Of a DNA stretch of 36,714 nucleotides, positions 16,680-23,363 are shown piece by piece (the stretch's first letter is position 1; every line of letters begins with the position of its first letter). Under the pieces are notes generated by a model, which worked only from the letters and a program-made list of their open reading frames with translations, was not told the DNA's origin and did not search any database. Position numbers and translations under genes: made by a program. The DNA comes from Listeria ilorinensis (GTDB lineage: Bacteria; Bacillota; Bacilli; Lactobacillales; Listeriaceae), in the NCBI RefSeq assembly GCF_913566895.1, contig NZ_CAJYCN010000021.1, positions 1 through 36,714 of the forward strand, in the 5' to 3' direction.

Positions 16680-18101
16680 TTAATGAGATTTGATTTCTTT
16701 GGGAAGTCTGAGGACAAGCAGCAAACATACAGCTAGAAGTGCTAGGTTAACATACATTCCCATCTGTAAACTATGTGAGAATGCCGCTGCTTGTGAAGTG
16801 GCGTGGGTACTTCCTAAAGTGTGAAAAAAGACAGAGCCGATAATCGCAATCCCAAAGGATGAGCCAATCCGCTGTGCCGTATTAAACATCCCGCTTGCCC
16901 CGCCGCGTTCGGGTCCTGTCACTGTTGAAAGCGTAAAGTTATTCAGTGGCGAGATCACCATGCCACTGCCAGCCCCAGCAATGAAAAGCGGGATCACTGT
17001 CAGCCAAGGCGAAAATGCGCCATCATGCAGCCGAAAAACAAGTGCCGTGGAACCAAGACCAATCATCACCAAAATGATGCCTAGGCTCAACAAACGCCGT
17101 CCAAGTTTTGGAATAAAACGATAGCTGTTGGAAGCGAGTAGGATGCTGCCGACTGCAAATGGGCTGACTGCAAGTCCTGAAATGATTGCTGAGCGACCAA
17201 AACCTGTTTGCCAAGTAAGCGAAAGCACGAAGAAAATACTCGTAAATGCTGCAAAATAAACCATCGAAAGTAGCATCCCGGAAACGAAGGCCTGATTTTT
17301 GAGCAGGACCGGCGAGATCAAGGGCTTATTGCCACGTTTCTCCTGCCGTACACTCCAAAAATAGAGCCCAATAAATAATGGCAATGAAAGCAGCATTAAG
17401 ATGAGGTCTGACCAGCCAAAGTCACTAGAACCATGGGCAATCAATGGGTAAAGTAGAAGTAAGAGGGCGACTGTCAGCATGGCTACGCCTGGTAAATCAA
17501 AGCCGACTCTTTCCTTTGGAGCGATGCGTTTAGGCAAAAAGAGTGCCGCAAGAATAAAGGTGACCAGAACGAACGGAACGTTGACGAAAAAGACTGCCCG
17601 CCAACCGTTATCAGCTCCGAAAGCTTCGATCAGCAGTCCGCCGGTAAGCGGTCCGATCGCAGTGGCAACCCCAATGACAGCCCCAAGGATACCAAATACT
17701 TTTCCAAGCTCTCGGCCCGAAAAGATATCCATGATCGACGCATTGATCTGCGGGAAAAACAGCCCAGCTGACAATCCCTGTACGACCCGCGAAATGATGA
17801 GACTTTCCTCTGACTGTGCAAAACCAGCCGTAATGCTCATCAAAAGAAAAATCGTAATGCCGATCAGGTAGAGATTTTTACGGCCGAATTTATCCCCTAG
17901 TCGACCAGCTAGGATCAAAACAACTCCAAATGCGAGGGCATAGCCGGAGATCACCCATTCGATCGATTCACTTGAAGCATGAAGCGATTTGGTAATATCC
18001 GGGAGCGCCACATTGACGATCGTTGTATCTAGAAGTGAAATAAAAGCACCCAGCATGATGGCTAGGAGTGCCAATTTGTTTCTTGTTTGTTCATTTGTCA
18101 C
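16680..18101 (-). CDS. MFS drug:H+ antiporter, DHA2 (EmrB/QacA) type
   Basis: A 473-residue efflux pump with about fourteen membrane segments. The N-terminal LDTTIVNVALPDI, motif A GRLGDKFGRKNLYL and motif B RVVQGLSAG are classic for the 14-segment DHA2 family, which expels drugs or toxic hydrophobic compounds with the proton gradient. The start is GTG at 18101, preceded by AAAGGGG, and overlaps the end of the ArsR gene by 11 bases, so the two are translated together. Control by that repressor and the divergent nitroreductase suggest response to a toxic electrophile or nitro/quinone compound; the substrate is not known. Confidence 0.85.
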   Translation of the reverse strand: MTNEQTRNKLALLAIMLGAFISLLDTTIVNVALPDITKSLHASSESIEWVISGYALAFGVVLILAGRLGDKFGRKNLYLIGITIFLLMSITAGFAQSEESLIISRVVQGLSAGLFFPQINASIMDIFSGRELGKVFGILGAVIGVATAIGPLTGGLLIEAFGADNGWRAVFFVNVPFVLVTFILAALFLPKRIAPKERVGFDLPGVAMLTVALLLLLYPLIAHGSSDFGWSDLILMLLSLPLFIGLYFWSVRQEKRGNKPLISPVLLKNQAFVSGMLLSMVYFAAFTSIFFVLSLTWQTGFGRSAIISGLAVSPFAVGSILLASNSYRFIPKLGRRLLSLGIILVMIGLGSTALVFRLHDGAFSPWLTVIPLFIAGAGSGMVISPLNNFTLSTVTGPERGGASGMFNTAQRIGSSFGIAIIGSVFFHTLGSTHATSQAAAFSHSLQMGMYVNLALLAVCLLLVLRLPKEIKSH

Positions 18102-18396
18102 TTAATTTTGCCCCTTTCAGCTCTTCCGTGAACAGTGAGAAGAAAGCAGGATAACGCGCAAGCATCGCTTGATCGACCGAATAGACATGTGCCGTCCCGT
18201 CTTTACGAACAGTAATCAAGCCGGCCTCCTTTAACAGCTTGATGTGGTGGGACATTGTTGATTTAGAGATTTGATACGTATCTCCTTGCACACGTTTTTC
18301 CGGTGTTGTCATGAGACAGCGAAAAATATCAAGACGAGTTGGGTCGCTAAGCGCTTGAAATAATTTCAAAATAGGATCATTCACATCAGTTTTCAT
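18091..18396 (-). CDS. ArsR-family transcriptional repressor
   Basis: A 101-residue winged-helix regulator: LFQALSDPTRLDIFRCLM, then the recognition region YQISKSTMSHHIKLLKEAGLI and the wing VRKDGTAHVYSV. It has a single cysteine (Cys27) and lacks the paired metal-binding cysteines of ArsR/CadC/SmtB, so a metal role is not evident; a redox or small-molecule signal is possible. The start is the ATG at 18396; a longer upstream frame has no homology. No ribosome binding site is visible, and an extended -10 (TGCTATCAT) ends only six bases before the ATG, so the mRNA may be leaderless. It is co-transcribed with the efflux gene and divergent from the nitroreductase. Confidence 0.85.
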   Translation of the reverse strand: MKTDVNDPILKLFQALSDPTRLDIFRCLMTTPEKRVQGDTYQISKSTMSHHIKLLKEAGLITVRKDGTAHVYSVDQAMLARYPAFFSLFTEELKGAKLSDK

Positions 18397-18402
18397 AATT
18401 CT

Positions 18403-18411
18403 ATGATAGCA
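18403..18411 (-). promoter_or_regulatory. Promoter of the ArsR-efflux operon, possibly leaderless
   Basis: On the minus strand TGCTATCAT is an extended -10, with the ATG six bases further on, so transcription should start at or next to the ATG. The -35 is poor. Confidence 0.4.
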
Positions 18412-18423
18412 CAAATTGATTGT

Positions 18424-18452
18424 TTGCCTAAAGAAAAGAACTGTGTTAAAGT
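18424..18452 (+). promoter_or_regulatory. Promoter of the nitroreductase gene
   Basis: TTGCCT (18424-18429), 17 bases, TAAAGT (18447-18452), with TGT just before the -10. The predicted start, about 18459, falls on the first base of the dyad operator. Confidence 0.6.
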
Positions 18453-18488
18453 ATTTTAGTTCGATAAAATTCGAACAATAGAAAATAC
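18451..18488. promoter_or_regulatory. Dyad operator between the ArsR and nitroreductase genes
   Basis: The core is GTTCGA-N6-TCGAAC at 18459-18476. An outer pair of arms, GTATTTT (18451-18457) and AAAATAC (18482-18488), surrounds it asymmetrically. It overlaps the -10 and start region of the nitroreductase promoter. The adjacent ArsR repressor is the natural candidate to bind it. Confidence 0.6.
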
Positions 18489-18513
18489 TGTAAGACAGAA
18501 AGGAAGAAAGCAC

Positions 18514-19143
18514 ATGTATCAGAATAATGATTTTGCGGATATCTTAAAGAATCGCCGTTCAATCCGTGTTTATGATGAAAATAGTAAAATCAGTCAGGAG
18601 GAAATGCAGGCAATTCTGGCAGATGCTGTTCGTGCTCCGTCTTCTGTCAATATGCAGCCATGGCGCTTTGTCGTTGTAGAGTCGGAAGCTGGCAAAGAAA
18701 AGCTCCGTCCGTTGATTCGTTTTAATACACGTCAAAATGATACTTCTTCAGCAATGATCATCATTTTTGGCGATTTGAATAGCTTTGATAATGGGGAAAA
18801 AATTTATGGGACTGCTGTTGAAAAAGGTTTGATGCCTAAGGAAGTCAAAGAACAACAAATGGTGTCACTTGGCAATTACTATGCCAATACACCAAAAGAA
18901 GAGTTACGTCGGGTCGCCCTCATTGATGGCGGACTAGTCGCAATGCAGTTAATGCTTGTTGCTCGTGCTTATGGCTATGACACCAATCCGATCGGCGGTT
19001 TCGAACGTGCAGAGACAGCCGCTGCATTCGATATGGATCCAGAGCAGTATGAGCCGGTGATGATCGTTTCGATCGGAAAAGCCAAAGAAACAGGTTATGA
19101 ATCTGTTCGACTTGCACCAGAAGATATCGCCCGTTTTGAATAA
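18514..19143 (+). CDS. Nitroreductase family flavoprotein
   Basis: A 209-residue FMN enzyme of the nitroreductase family: NRRSIRVYDENSKI near the start, VRAPSSVNMQPWRFVVV (FMN contact), and GGFERAETAAAFDM followed by VMIVSIGKAKE at the C-terminal end. Members use NAD(P)H to reduce nitro-aromatics, quinones or flavins, usually as homodimers in the cytoplasm. The ATG follows AAAGGAAG. It is divergent from an ArsR repressor and an efflux pump, with a dyad operator over its promoter, which suggests induction by a redox-active toxic compound that is both reduced and pumped out. Confidence 0.88.
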   Translation: MYQNNDFADILKNRRSIRVYDENSKISQEEMQAILADAVRAPSSVNMQPWRFVVVESEAGKEKLRPLIRFNTRQNDTSSAMIIIFGDLNSFDNGEKIYGTAVEKGLMPKEVKEQQMVSLGNYYANTPKEELRRVALIDGGLVAMQLMLVARAYGYDTNPIGGFERAETAAAFDMDPEQYEPVMIVSIGKAKETGYESVRLAPEDIARFE

Positions 19144-19150
19144 ATTTGTG

Positions 19151-19179
19151 CGCCCGTTCTTACTAGAGTGGGCGTTTTT
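19151..19179 (+). terminator. Rho-independent terminator
   Basis: CGCCC / GGGCG stem with a 14-base loop that can pair further, then TTTTT. It ends the nitroreductase transcript. A TATAAT at 19182-19187 just beyond may serve the Nudix gene. Confidence 0.7.
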
Positions 19180-19216
19180 CGTATAATAAGGATATACAGG
19201 GGGGAGGAACAAGAAT

Positions 19217-19741
19217 TTGGCAGAGTACTGGGATATTTATGATGAAAATCGTCAGCTGACGGGTCGAAAGCACAGACGAGGGGATGTGCTTCAAACAGGT
19301 GAATACCATTTGGTCGTTCATATTTGTATGTTTAATCGAAAAGGAGAGCTACTGATCCAAAAACGTCATTCTTCCAAACGAAGCTGGTCGGGCATGTGGG
19401 ATCTTTCAGCAGCAGGAGCAGCGCTTGCAGGGGAAACGAGTCGAGAAGCAGCAGAACGTGAAGTTGAGGAAGAATTGGGAATTACCATTGAGCTCGCTCA
19501 TAAACGCCCTGTGTTGACCTTTCAATTCGAGCAAGGCTTTGATGATTTCTGGCTAATAGATAACGAAAGTGATTGTTCTCAATTGACCTTGCAAAAAAAG
19601 GAAGTACAAGCTGTCAAATGGGTAACAAAGCAGCAAATAATGACTTTGATCAAGCAAGGAGAAATGATTCCCTATAGCTTTATCAATCAGCTATTTGAAT
19701 GGCATCAATCTAACCAATCACTTTATAAAAGGATGCCATAA
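19217..19741 (+). CDS. Nudix hydrolase (isopentenyl-diphosphate isomerase-like subgroup)
   Basis: A 174-residue protein with a perfect Nudix box GX5EX7REUXEEXGU: it begins GAALAGE and ends REVEEELGI, at about residues 67-89. The opening (EYWDIYDENRQLTGRKHRRGD) and LLIQKRHSSKRSWSGMWDLS resemble the IDI/YfcD-like subgroup of Nudix proteins. They cleave a nucleoside-diphosphate-linked bond or act on related substrates with Mg2+; the substrate cannot be told. The start is TTG at 19217, behind GGGGAGGA (19201-19208). Confidence 0.85.
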   Translation: MAEYWDIYDENRQLTGRKHRRGDVLQTGEYHLVVHICMFNRKGELLIQKRHSSKRSWSGMWDLSAAGAALAGETSREAAEREVEEELGITIELAHKRPVLTFQFEQGFDDFWLIDNESDCSQLTLQKKEVQAVKWVTKQQIMTLIKQGEMIPYSFINQLFEWHQSNQSLYKRMP

Positions 19742-19744
19742 AAT

Positions 19745-19838
19745 AAAAACGTATGTCGCTATGAACTGACCTCTGAAAAGTTGGATTTTCAGAGCTCACT
19801 TTTTTGAAGCTCTTTCTTTCAGCAACATGCGTTTTTTA
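19745..19838. terminator. Compound bidirectional terminator structure
   Basis: An outer imperfect stem (AAAAACGTATGTCG at 19745-19758 with CAACATGCGTTTTTT at 19823-19837) encloses a perfect 9-bp hairpin CTCTGAAAA / TTTTCAGAG (19771-19779/19786-19794), followed after a few bases by a T run. It lies between the convergent Nudix and TetR genes and can terminate both. Confidence 0.65.
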
Positions 19839-20432
19839 TTTGTCATCCGTATGTCGTTCACCAAACAACCCATAGAAAAACAGCTTCACGATATCTTCGG
19901 CAAGCGGCAGCATGTTTTCGATCCCCGGTGAGTTTTGCGCATAGGATATCAGCATTTGTACATAAATAAAAAGTGCATCCGGATTGATATTCGGATCGAT
20001 ATAACCGGCTTCCTTTCCTTCATCAAACAGCTTTCGTAAAAGAGGATTGACATACTCCTCGTTATATTGTGTGGCAAAATCCGCATCCAGACTATATTCC
20101 TCCATCAAATAAGCGTAAAAATCAGGATTCATATTCTGTGCAAGCATCTTTTCATTAAAAATAAGATGTTTGATTTTTTCAGGAAAGGCTAAGGAGCTAT
20201 TAACTAGTTGAATGAAATCGTCTGTTGCTTTGCTGACATAATGAAGGAAGACCTGATGAGCTAGATTTGTTTTATTTTCAAAGTAATTGTAAATCGTCAC
20301 TTGAGAAACATTTGCTTCTTTGGCAATTTCAGCAATGGAGGTTTTTTTCACACCATACTGCATAAAAAGTTTTTCGCTTGCTTCTAAGATTTGCAACTCT
20401 TTTCGAACACGTCGACGTTCAAAACCATCCAT
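19836..20432 (-). CDS. TetR-family transcriptional repressor
   Basis: A 198-residue regulator. The N-terminal helix-turn-helix is typical: ILEASEKLFMQYGVKKTSIAEIAKEANVSQVTIYNYFENKTNL. The C-terminal ligand domain (about 60-198) is all-helical and not diagnostic. The ATG at 20432 follows a perfect AGGAGGTGA; the in-frame ATG further upstream lacks such a site. It is divergent from the ABC exporter operon, whose promoter carries a large palindrome, so it probably represses that exporter until a drug or metabolite binds. Confidence 0.88.
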   Translation of the reverse strand: MDGFERRRVRKELQILEASEKLFMQYGVKKTSIAEIAKEANVSQVTIYNYFENKTNLAHQVFLHYVSKATDDFIQLVNSSLAFPEKIKHLIFNEKMLAQNMNPDFYAYLMEEYSLDADFATQYNEEYVNPLLRKLFDEGKEAGYIDPNINPDALFIYVQMLISYAQNSPGIENMLPLAEDIVKLFFYGLFGERHTDDK

Positions 20433-20501
20433 AAAATCACCTCCTATATTTATAGTAAACAAAAATTTGAAATAAAACAATCAAAATATTTCATTTCTTT
20501 C

Positions 20502-20530
20502 TTGCTTTTCAAGTTTGTTTTGTATATTAT
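20502..20530 (+). promoter_or_regulatory. Promoter of the ABC exporter operon
   Basis: TTGCTT (20502-20507), 17 bases, TATTAT (20525-20530). The predicted start near 20537 is inside the palindrome. Confidence 0.55.
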
Positions 20531-20558
20531 GAACTATATCAATTTAAATAGTTCATAA
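20527..20558. promoter_or_regulatory. Probable TetR operator
   Basis: A perfect 11-bp inverted repeat TTATGAACTAT-N10-ATAGTTCATAA. It overlaps the -10 and transcription start of the exporter operon and lies between the TetR gene and the exporter, the usual place for a repressor site. Confidence 0.75.
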
Positions 20559-20578
20559 ATAGAATGGAGGAGAGTGGC

Positions 20579-21502
20579 ATGGCTGTGTTGGAAGTCAAGG
20601 GAATCACCAAGAAATTTGGGAAATTCACCGCTCTAAATGGTATTGATTTGCAGCTGGATAAAGGTGAGATTTTAGGCTTTATTGGTCCGAATGGCGCGGG
20701 GAAATCCACCACGATCCGTGTACTGCTCGGGATTATTCGTGCTAACAGTGGAACAAGCAAGATTTTTGGAAAGGATTCATGGCAGGACGCTGTTGAAATC
20801 CATAAAGATATTGCTTACGTGCCAGGCGATGTCGTATTATGGCCCAATCTAACTGGCGGAGAAGTGATCGATCTGTTTGCGAAACTCCGTGGCGGAAAAA
20901 TCAATCATGAACGACGGGATGACTTGATTCGCCGCTTCGACTTGGATGTTTCCAAAAAATGCCGCACCTATTCAAAGGGGAATCGGCAGAAAGTCGCGCT
21001 TGTTGCTGCTTTTTCTTCGGAGGCAGAACTTTATGTGCTGGATGAACCGACTTCGGGTCTAGATCCACTCATGGAAAAAGTATTTCAGGACTGTGTTTTT
21101 GAAGCAAAGCGAGCCGGCAAAAGTGTTCTGCTTTCCAGTCATATTTTATCTGAGGTGGAAAAACTATGCGATACTGTGGCCATTATCCGGCAGGGCGAAA
21201 TCATTGAAAGTGGCTCGCTGGCAGAAATGCGGCACTTGACCCGCTTGAATTTTAGCGTTGAAACAAGCACTCCTATTCAGAATCTGGCACAGATCGAAGG
21301 TGTCTTCAATGTGGAGACTAGCGGTACTCAGATGAACTTTCAAGTTGATTCGGAGCGTTTATCTACTGTGATAGAGCAGCTTGCACCGTACGGAATCGTG
21401 AAACTCGAAAGCTCTCCAGCAAATCTGGAAGACTTGTTTATGCGTCATTATGAACACGAGGGTATGGAAAAAAGTATGACAGAAGGTGGCGCCCGTGAAT
21501 AA
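20579..21502 (+). CDS. ABC exporter ATP-binding protein (TnrB-like)
   Basis: A 307-residue ATPase: Walker A GPNGAGKST at 36-44, signature YSKGNRQKV, Walker B LYVLDEPTSGLDP, switch LLSSH, and a C-terminal extension of about 80 residues as in DrrA-type drug exporters. It pairs with the COG3559-like permease next door, a family named for export of polyketide antibiotics such as tetronasin. The start is ATG at 20579 after GGAGGAGA; the ATG at 20564 lies within the ribosome-binding region. It overlaps the permease gene by 8 bases. Confidence 0.88.
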   Translation: MAVLEVKGITKKFGKFTALNGIDLQLDKGEILGFIGPNGAGKSTTIRVLLGIIRANSGTSKIFGKDSWQDAVEIHKDIAYVPGDVVLWPNLTGGEVIDLFAKLRGGKINHERRDDLIRRFDLDVSKKCRTYSKGNRQKVALVAAFSSEAELYVLDEPTSGLDPLMEKVFQDCVFEAKRAGKSVLLSSHILSEVEKLCDTVAIIRQGEIIESGSLAEMRHLTRLNFSVETSTPIQNLAQIEGVFNVETSGTQMNFQVDSERLSTVIEQLAPYGIVKLESSPANLEDLFMRHYEHEGMEKSMTEGGARE

Positions 21503-23099
21503 GCAGCTTTTTTCCGGCACAAGTCGATTGGTTCGGCTGAATTTCCGGCGTGACCGCTTGAAGATGCTGATCTGGGTGCTTGCGTTGGTTGCTACGACTT
21601 TGTCTGTTGCCATGACCTTTGATAATATGTATCAGAATGATGCCGAACGCCAGTCCATGGCAGAAACGATGAAAAATCCAGCAATGGTCGCAATGGTCGG
21701 TCCGGCATATGGCTCAGATGATTATACGACAGGGCCAATGATGGGGCAGCAGATGATGCTGTTTACGGCCCTGATCGTGGGGATCATGAGTATTATGCTT
21801 GTAGCTGGGCAAACACGAGCAGATGAGGAAGATGGCGCGCTTGAATTGGTCCGCTCACTCCCAACTGGGAGGCTTGCGAATTTATCAGCAACATTTGTGA
21901 CGATGCTGGCTGTGAATCTTATACTTGCTCTTATGACCGGTGTCGGGTTGGGGATTCTTGGTATCAGCAGTATGGGCTGGAACGGATCGCTTTTGTATGG
22001 TGCCTGTCTAGGCGTTGCTGGGCTGATCTTTGCTGCTATAACGGCCATTTTTGCTCAAATTTGTGAAAGTTCACGCGGGACGATTGGTTTTTCATTGATG
22101 ATACTGGGAATCTTCTATCTTATCCGAGCGATTGGTGATGTTACAAATGATACACTGTCGTATTTTTCGCCGCTCGGTTGGCTTTCACAAACGCAAGTCT
22201 ATGTGAATAACTACTGGTGGCCGATCGGACTTGGTCTTCTTCTGAGTCTATTGTTCGCTTTACTAGCTTTATATTTGAATGCGATTCGTGATCTGGGGGC
22301 AGGTTTTTTGCCAACGCGCCCAGGTCGGAAAACAGCTTCAAGATGGCTGACAAATCCAATTGGTTTGGCGTTTAGGCTGCAAAAGACAGCCATTATTGCT
22401 TGGGCAATTGGCATGTGGATCTTAGGCGCTGCTTATGGTTCGGTTTTTGGAGATCTGGAAAGTTTTTTCGATGAAAATGCATTTATTCAACAGATGATGC
22501 AGACATCAAGTGATCTCAGTTTGACCGAGCAATTCGTCTCAATGTTAATGTCGATACTAGCCATTATTGCTTCGATCGCTGTTTTGATGTTTATTTTACG
22601 GATAAAAGGCGAGGAAAATAAAAATCGAATGGAACATCTGCTGACAAGAGCAGTTTCTAGATATTATGTAGTGAGCAGTTATTTGCTCATGGCCCTCTTA
22701 TTTAGCTTTGTCATGATGTTTTTAGCAATTAGCGGGCTGTATATGGCTTCCCAAGCTGTCATGGATGCTCCGATTGCTTTTATGACTTTCTTTAAGGCTG
22801 GAATGGTCTATCTGCCAGCAATGCTTATCATGATAGGTCTAGCACTTGTTTTGATCGGATGGCTTCCGAAAGCAACCAGTATTATCTGGCTGTATCTCGT
22901 TTATTCATTTTTTGTCGTATATCTTGGCAAAGCATTAAAAATTCCTGATTGGATGAGTAATCTGACACCTTATGGTTGGGTGCCAAGGCTGCCGACAGAA
23001 AGCTTTGAAGCTGCCCCTGTCGTGTGGTTGAGTGTGATTGGTACTGCTTTACTGGTACTGGGCATGATCGGTTATCGTAGACGTGATATCAATGGGTAA
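21495..23099 (+). CDS. ABC exporter permease, polyketide-antibiotic exporter family (COG3559-like)
   Basis: A 534-residue membrane protein with about twelve predicted segments in two halves, each starting with a basic region and a long first helix (LKMLIWVLALVATTLSVAMTF; TAIIAWAIGMWILGAAYGSVF). The ADEEDGALELVRSLPTGR motif between helices and its second-half counterpart ENKNRMEHLLTRAVSR are typical of TnrB3-like exporters. The start is GTG at 21495, eight bases after AGAAGG, overlapping the ATPase stop. Together with that ATPase and the TetR repressor it forms an inducible drug or natural-product efflux unit. The cargo is unknown. Confidence 0.85.
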   Translation: MNKQLFSGTSRLVRLNFRRDRLKMLIWVLALVATTLSVAMTFDNMYQNDAERQSMAETMKNPAMVAMVGPAYGSDDYTTGPMMGQQMMLFTALIVGIMSIMLVAGQTRADEEDGALELVRSLPTGRLANLSATFVTMLAVNLILALMTGVGLGILGISSMGWNGSLLYGACLGVAGLIFAAITAIFAQICESSRGTIGFSLMILGIFYLIRAIGDVTNDTLSYFSPLGWLSQTQVYVNNYWWPIGLGLLLSLLFALLALYLNAIRDLGAGFLPTRPGRKTASRWLTNPIGLAFRLQKTAIIAWAIGMWILGAAYGSVFGDLESFFDENAFIQQMMQTSSDLSLTEQFVSMLMSILAIIASIAVLMFILRIKGEENKNRMEHLLTRAVSRYYVVSSYLLMALLFSFVMMFLAISGLYMASQAVMDAPIAFMTFFKAGMVYLPAMLIMIGLALVLIGWLPKATSIIWLYLVYSFFVVYLGKALKIPDWMSNLTPYGWVPRLPTESFEAAPVVWLSVIGTALLVLGMIGYRRRDING

Positions 23100-23100
23100 G

Positions 23101-23138
23101 AAAATCGCGAATGTGTAAGAAGCATTCGCGATTTTTTA
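23101..23138 (+). terminator. Rho-independent terminator
   Basis: A perfect 13-bp stem AAAATCGCGAATG / CATTCGCGATTTT with a 9-base loop and T run. It ends the exporter operon. The remaining bases to 23363 show a weak hairpin (GGAAGA/TCTTCC, 23255-23273), a possible -10 (TATGAT 23307-23312) and nothing else supportable. Confidence 0.9.
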
Positions 23139-23363
23139 TATGGCCGAAAGTTTGCTAAATTGGAGCATAAAAGGAACGTCAATAATGAACAAACTTCTCT
23201 TAAAGCGCAGAATCAAAGACCATCCATCTTAAAAATTTAAATAATTTGTCACATGGAAGAATCTATATCTTCCTTTAACAGGAACTTATTCCAAGGAAAT
23301 CCATACTATGATGAATAAGAGCGACAGTTCATAACAATAATAAAAAGATGGAGTTGAAGCAAC

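Noticed and set aside
17479-17871. 130-codon frame opposite the efflux pump gene
   Set aside because: Shadow of a clear membrane-protein gene.
18397-18513. Upstream extension of the ArsR protein by 39 residues
   Set aside because: It covers the promoters and dyad operator and has no ArsR homology.
23284-23312. Promoter of the LRR surface-protein gene
   Set aside because: TATGAT is acceptable as -10 but no -35 at proper spacing was found.
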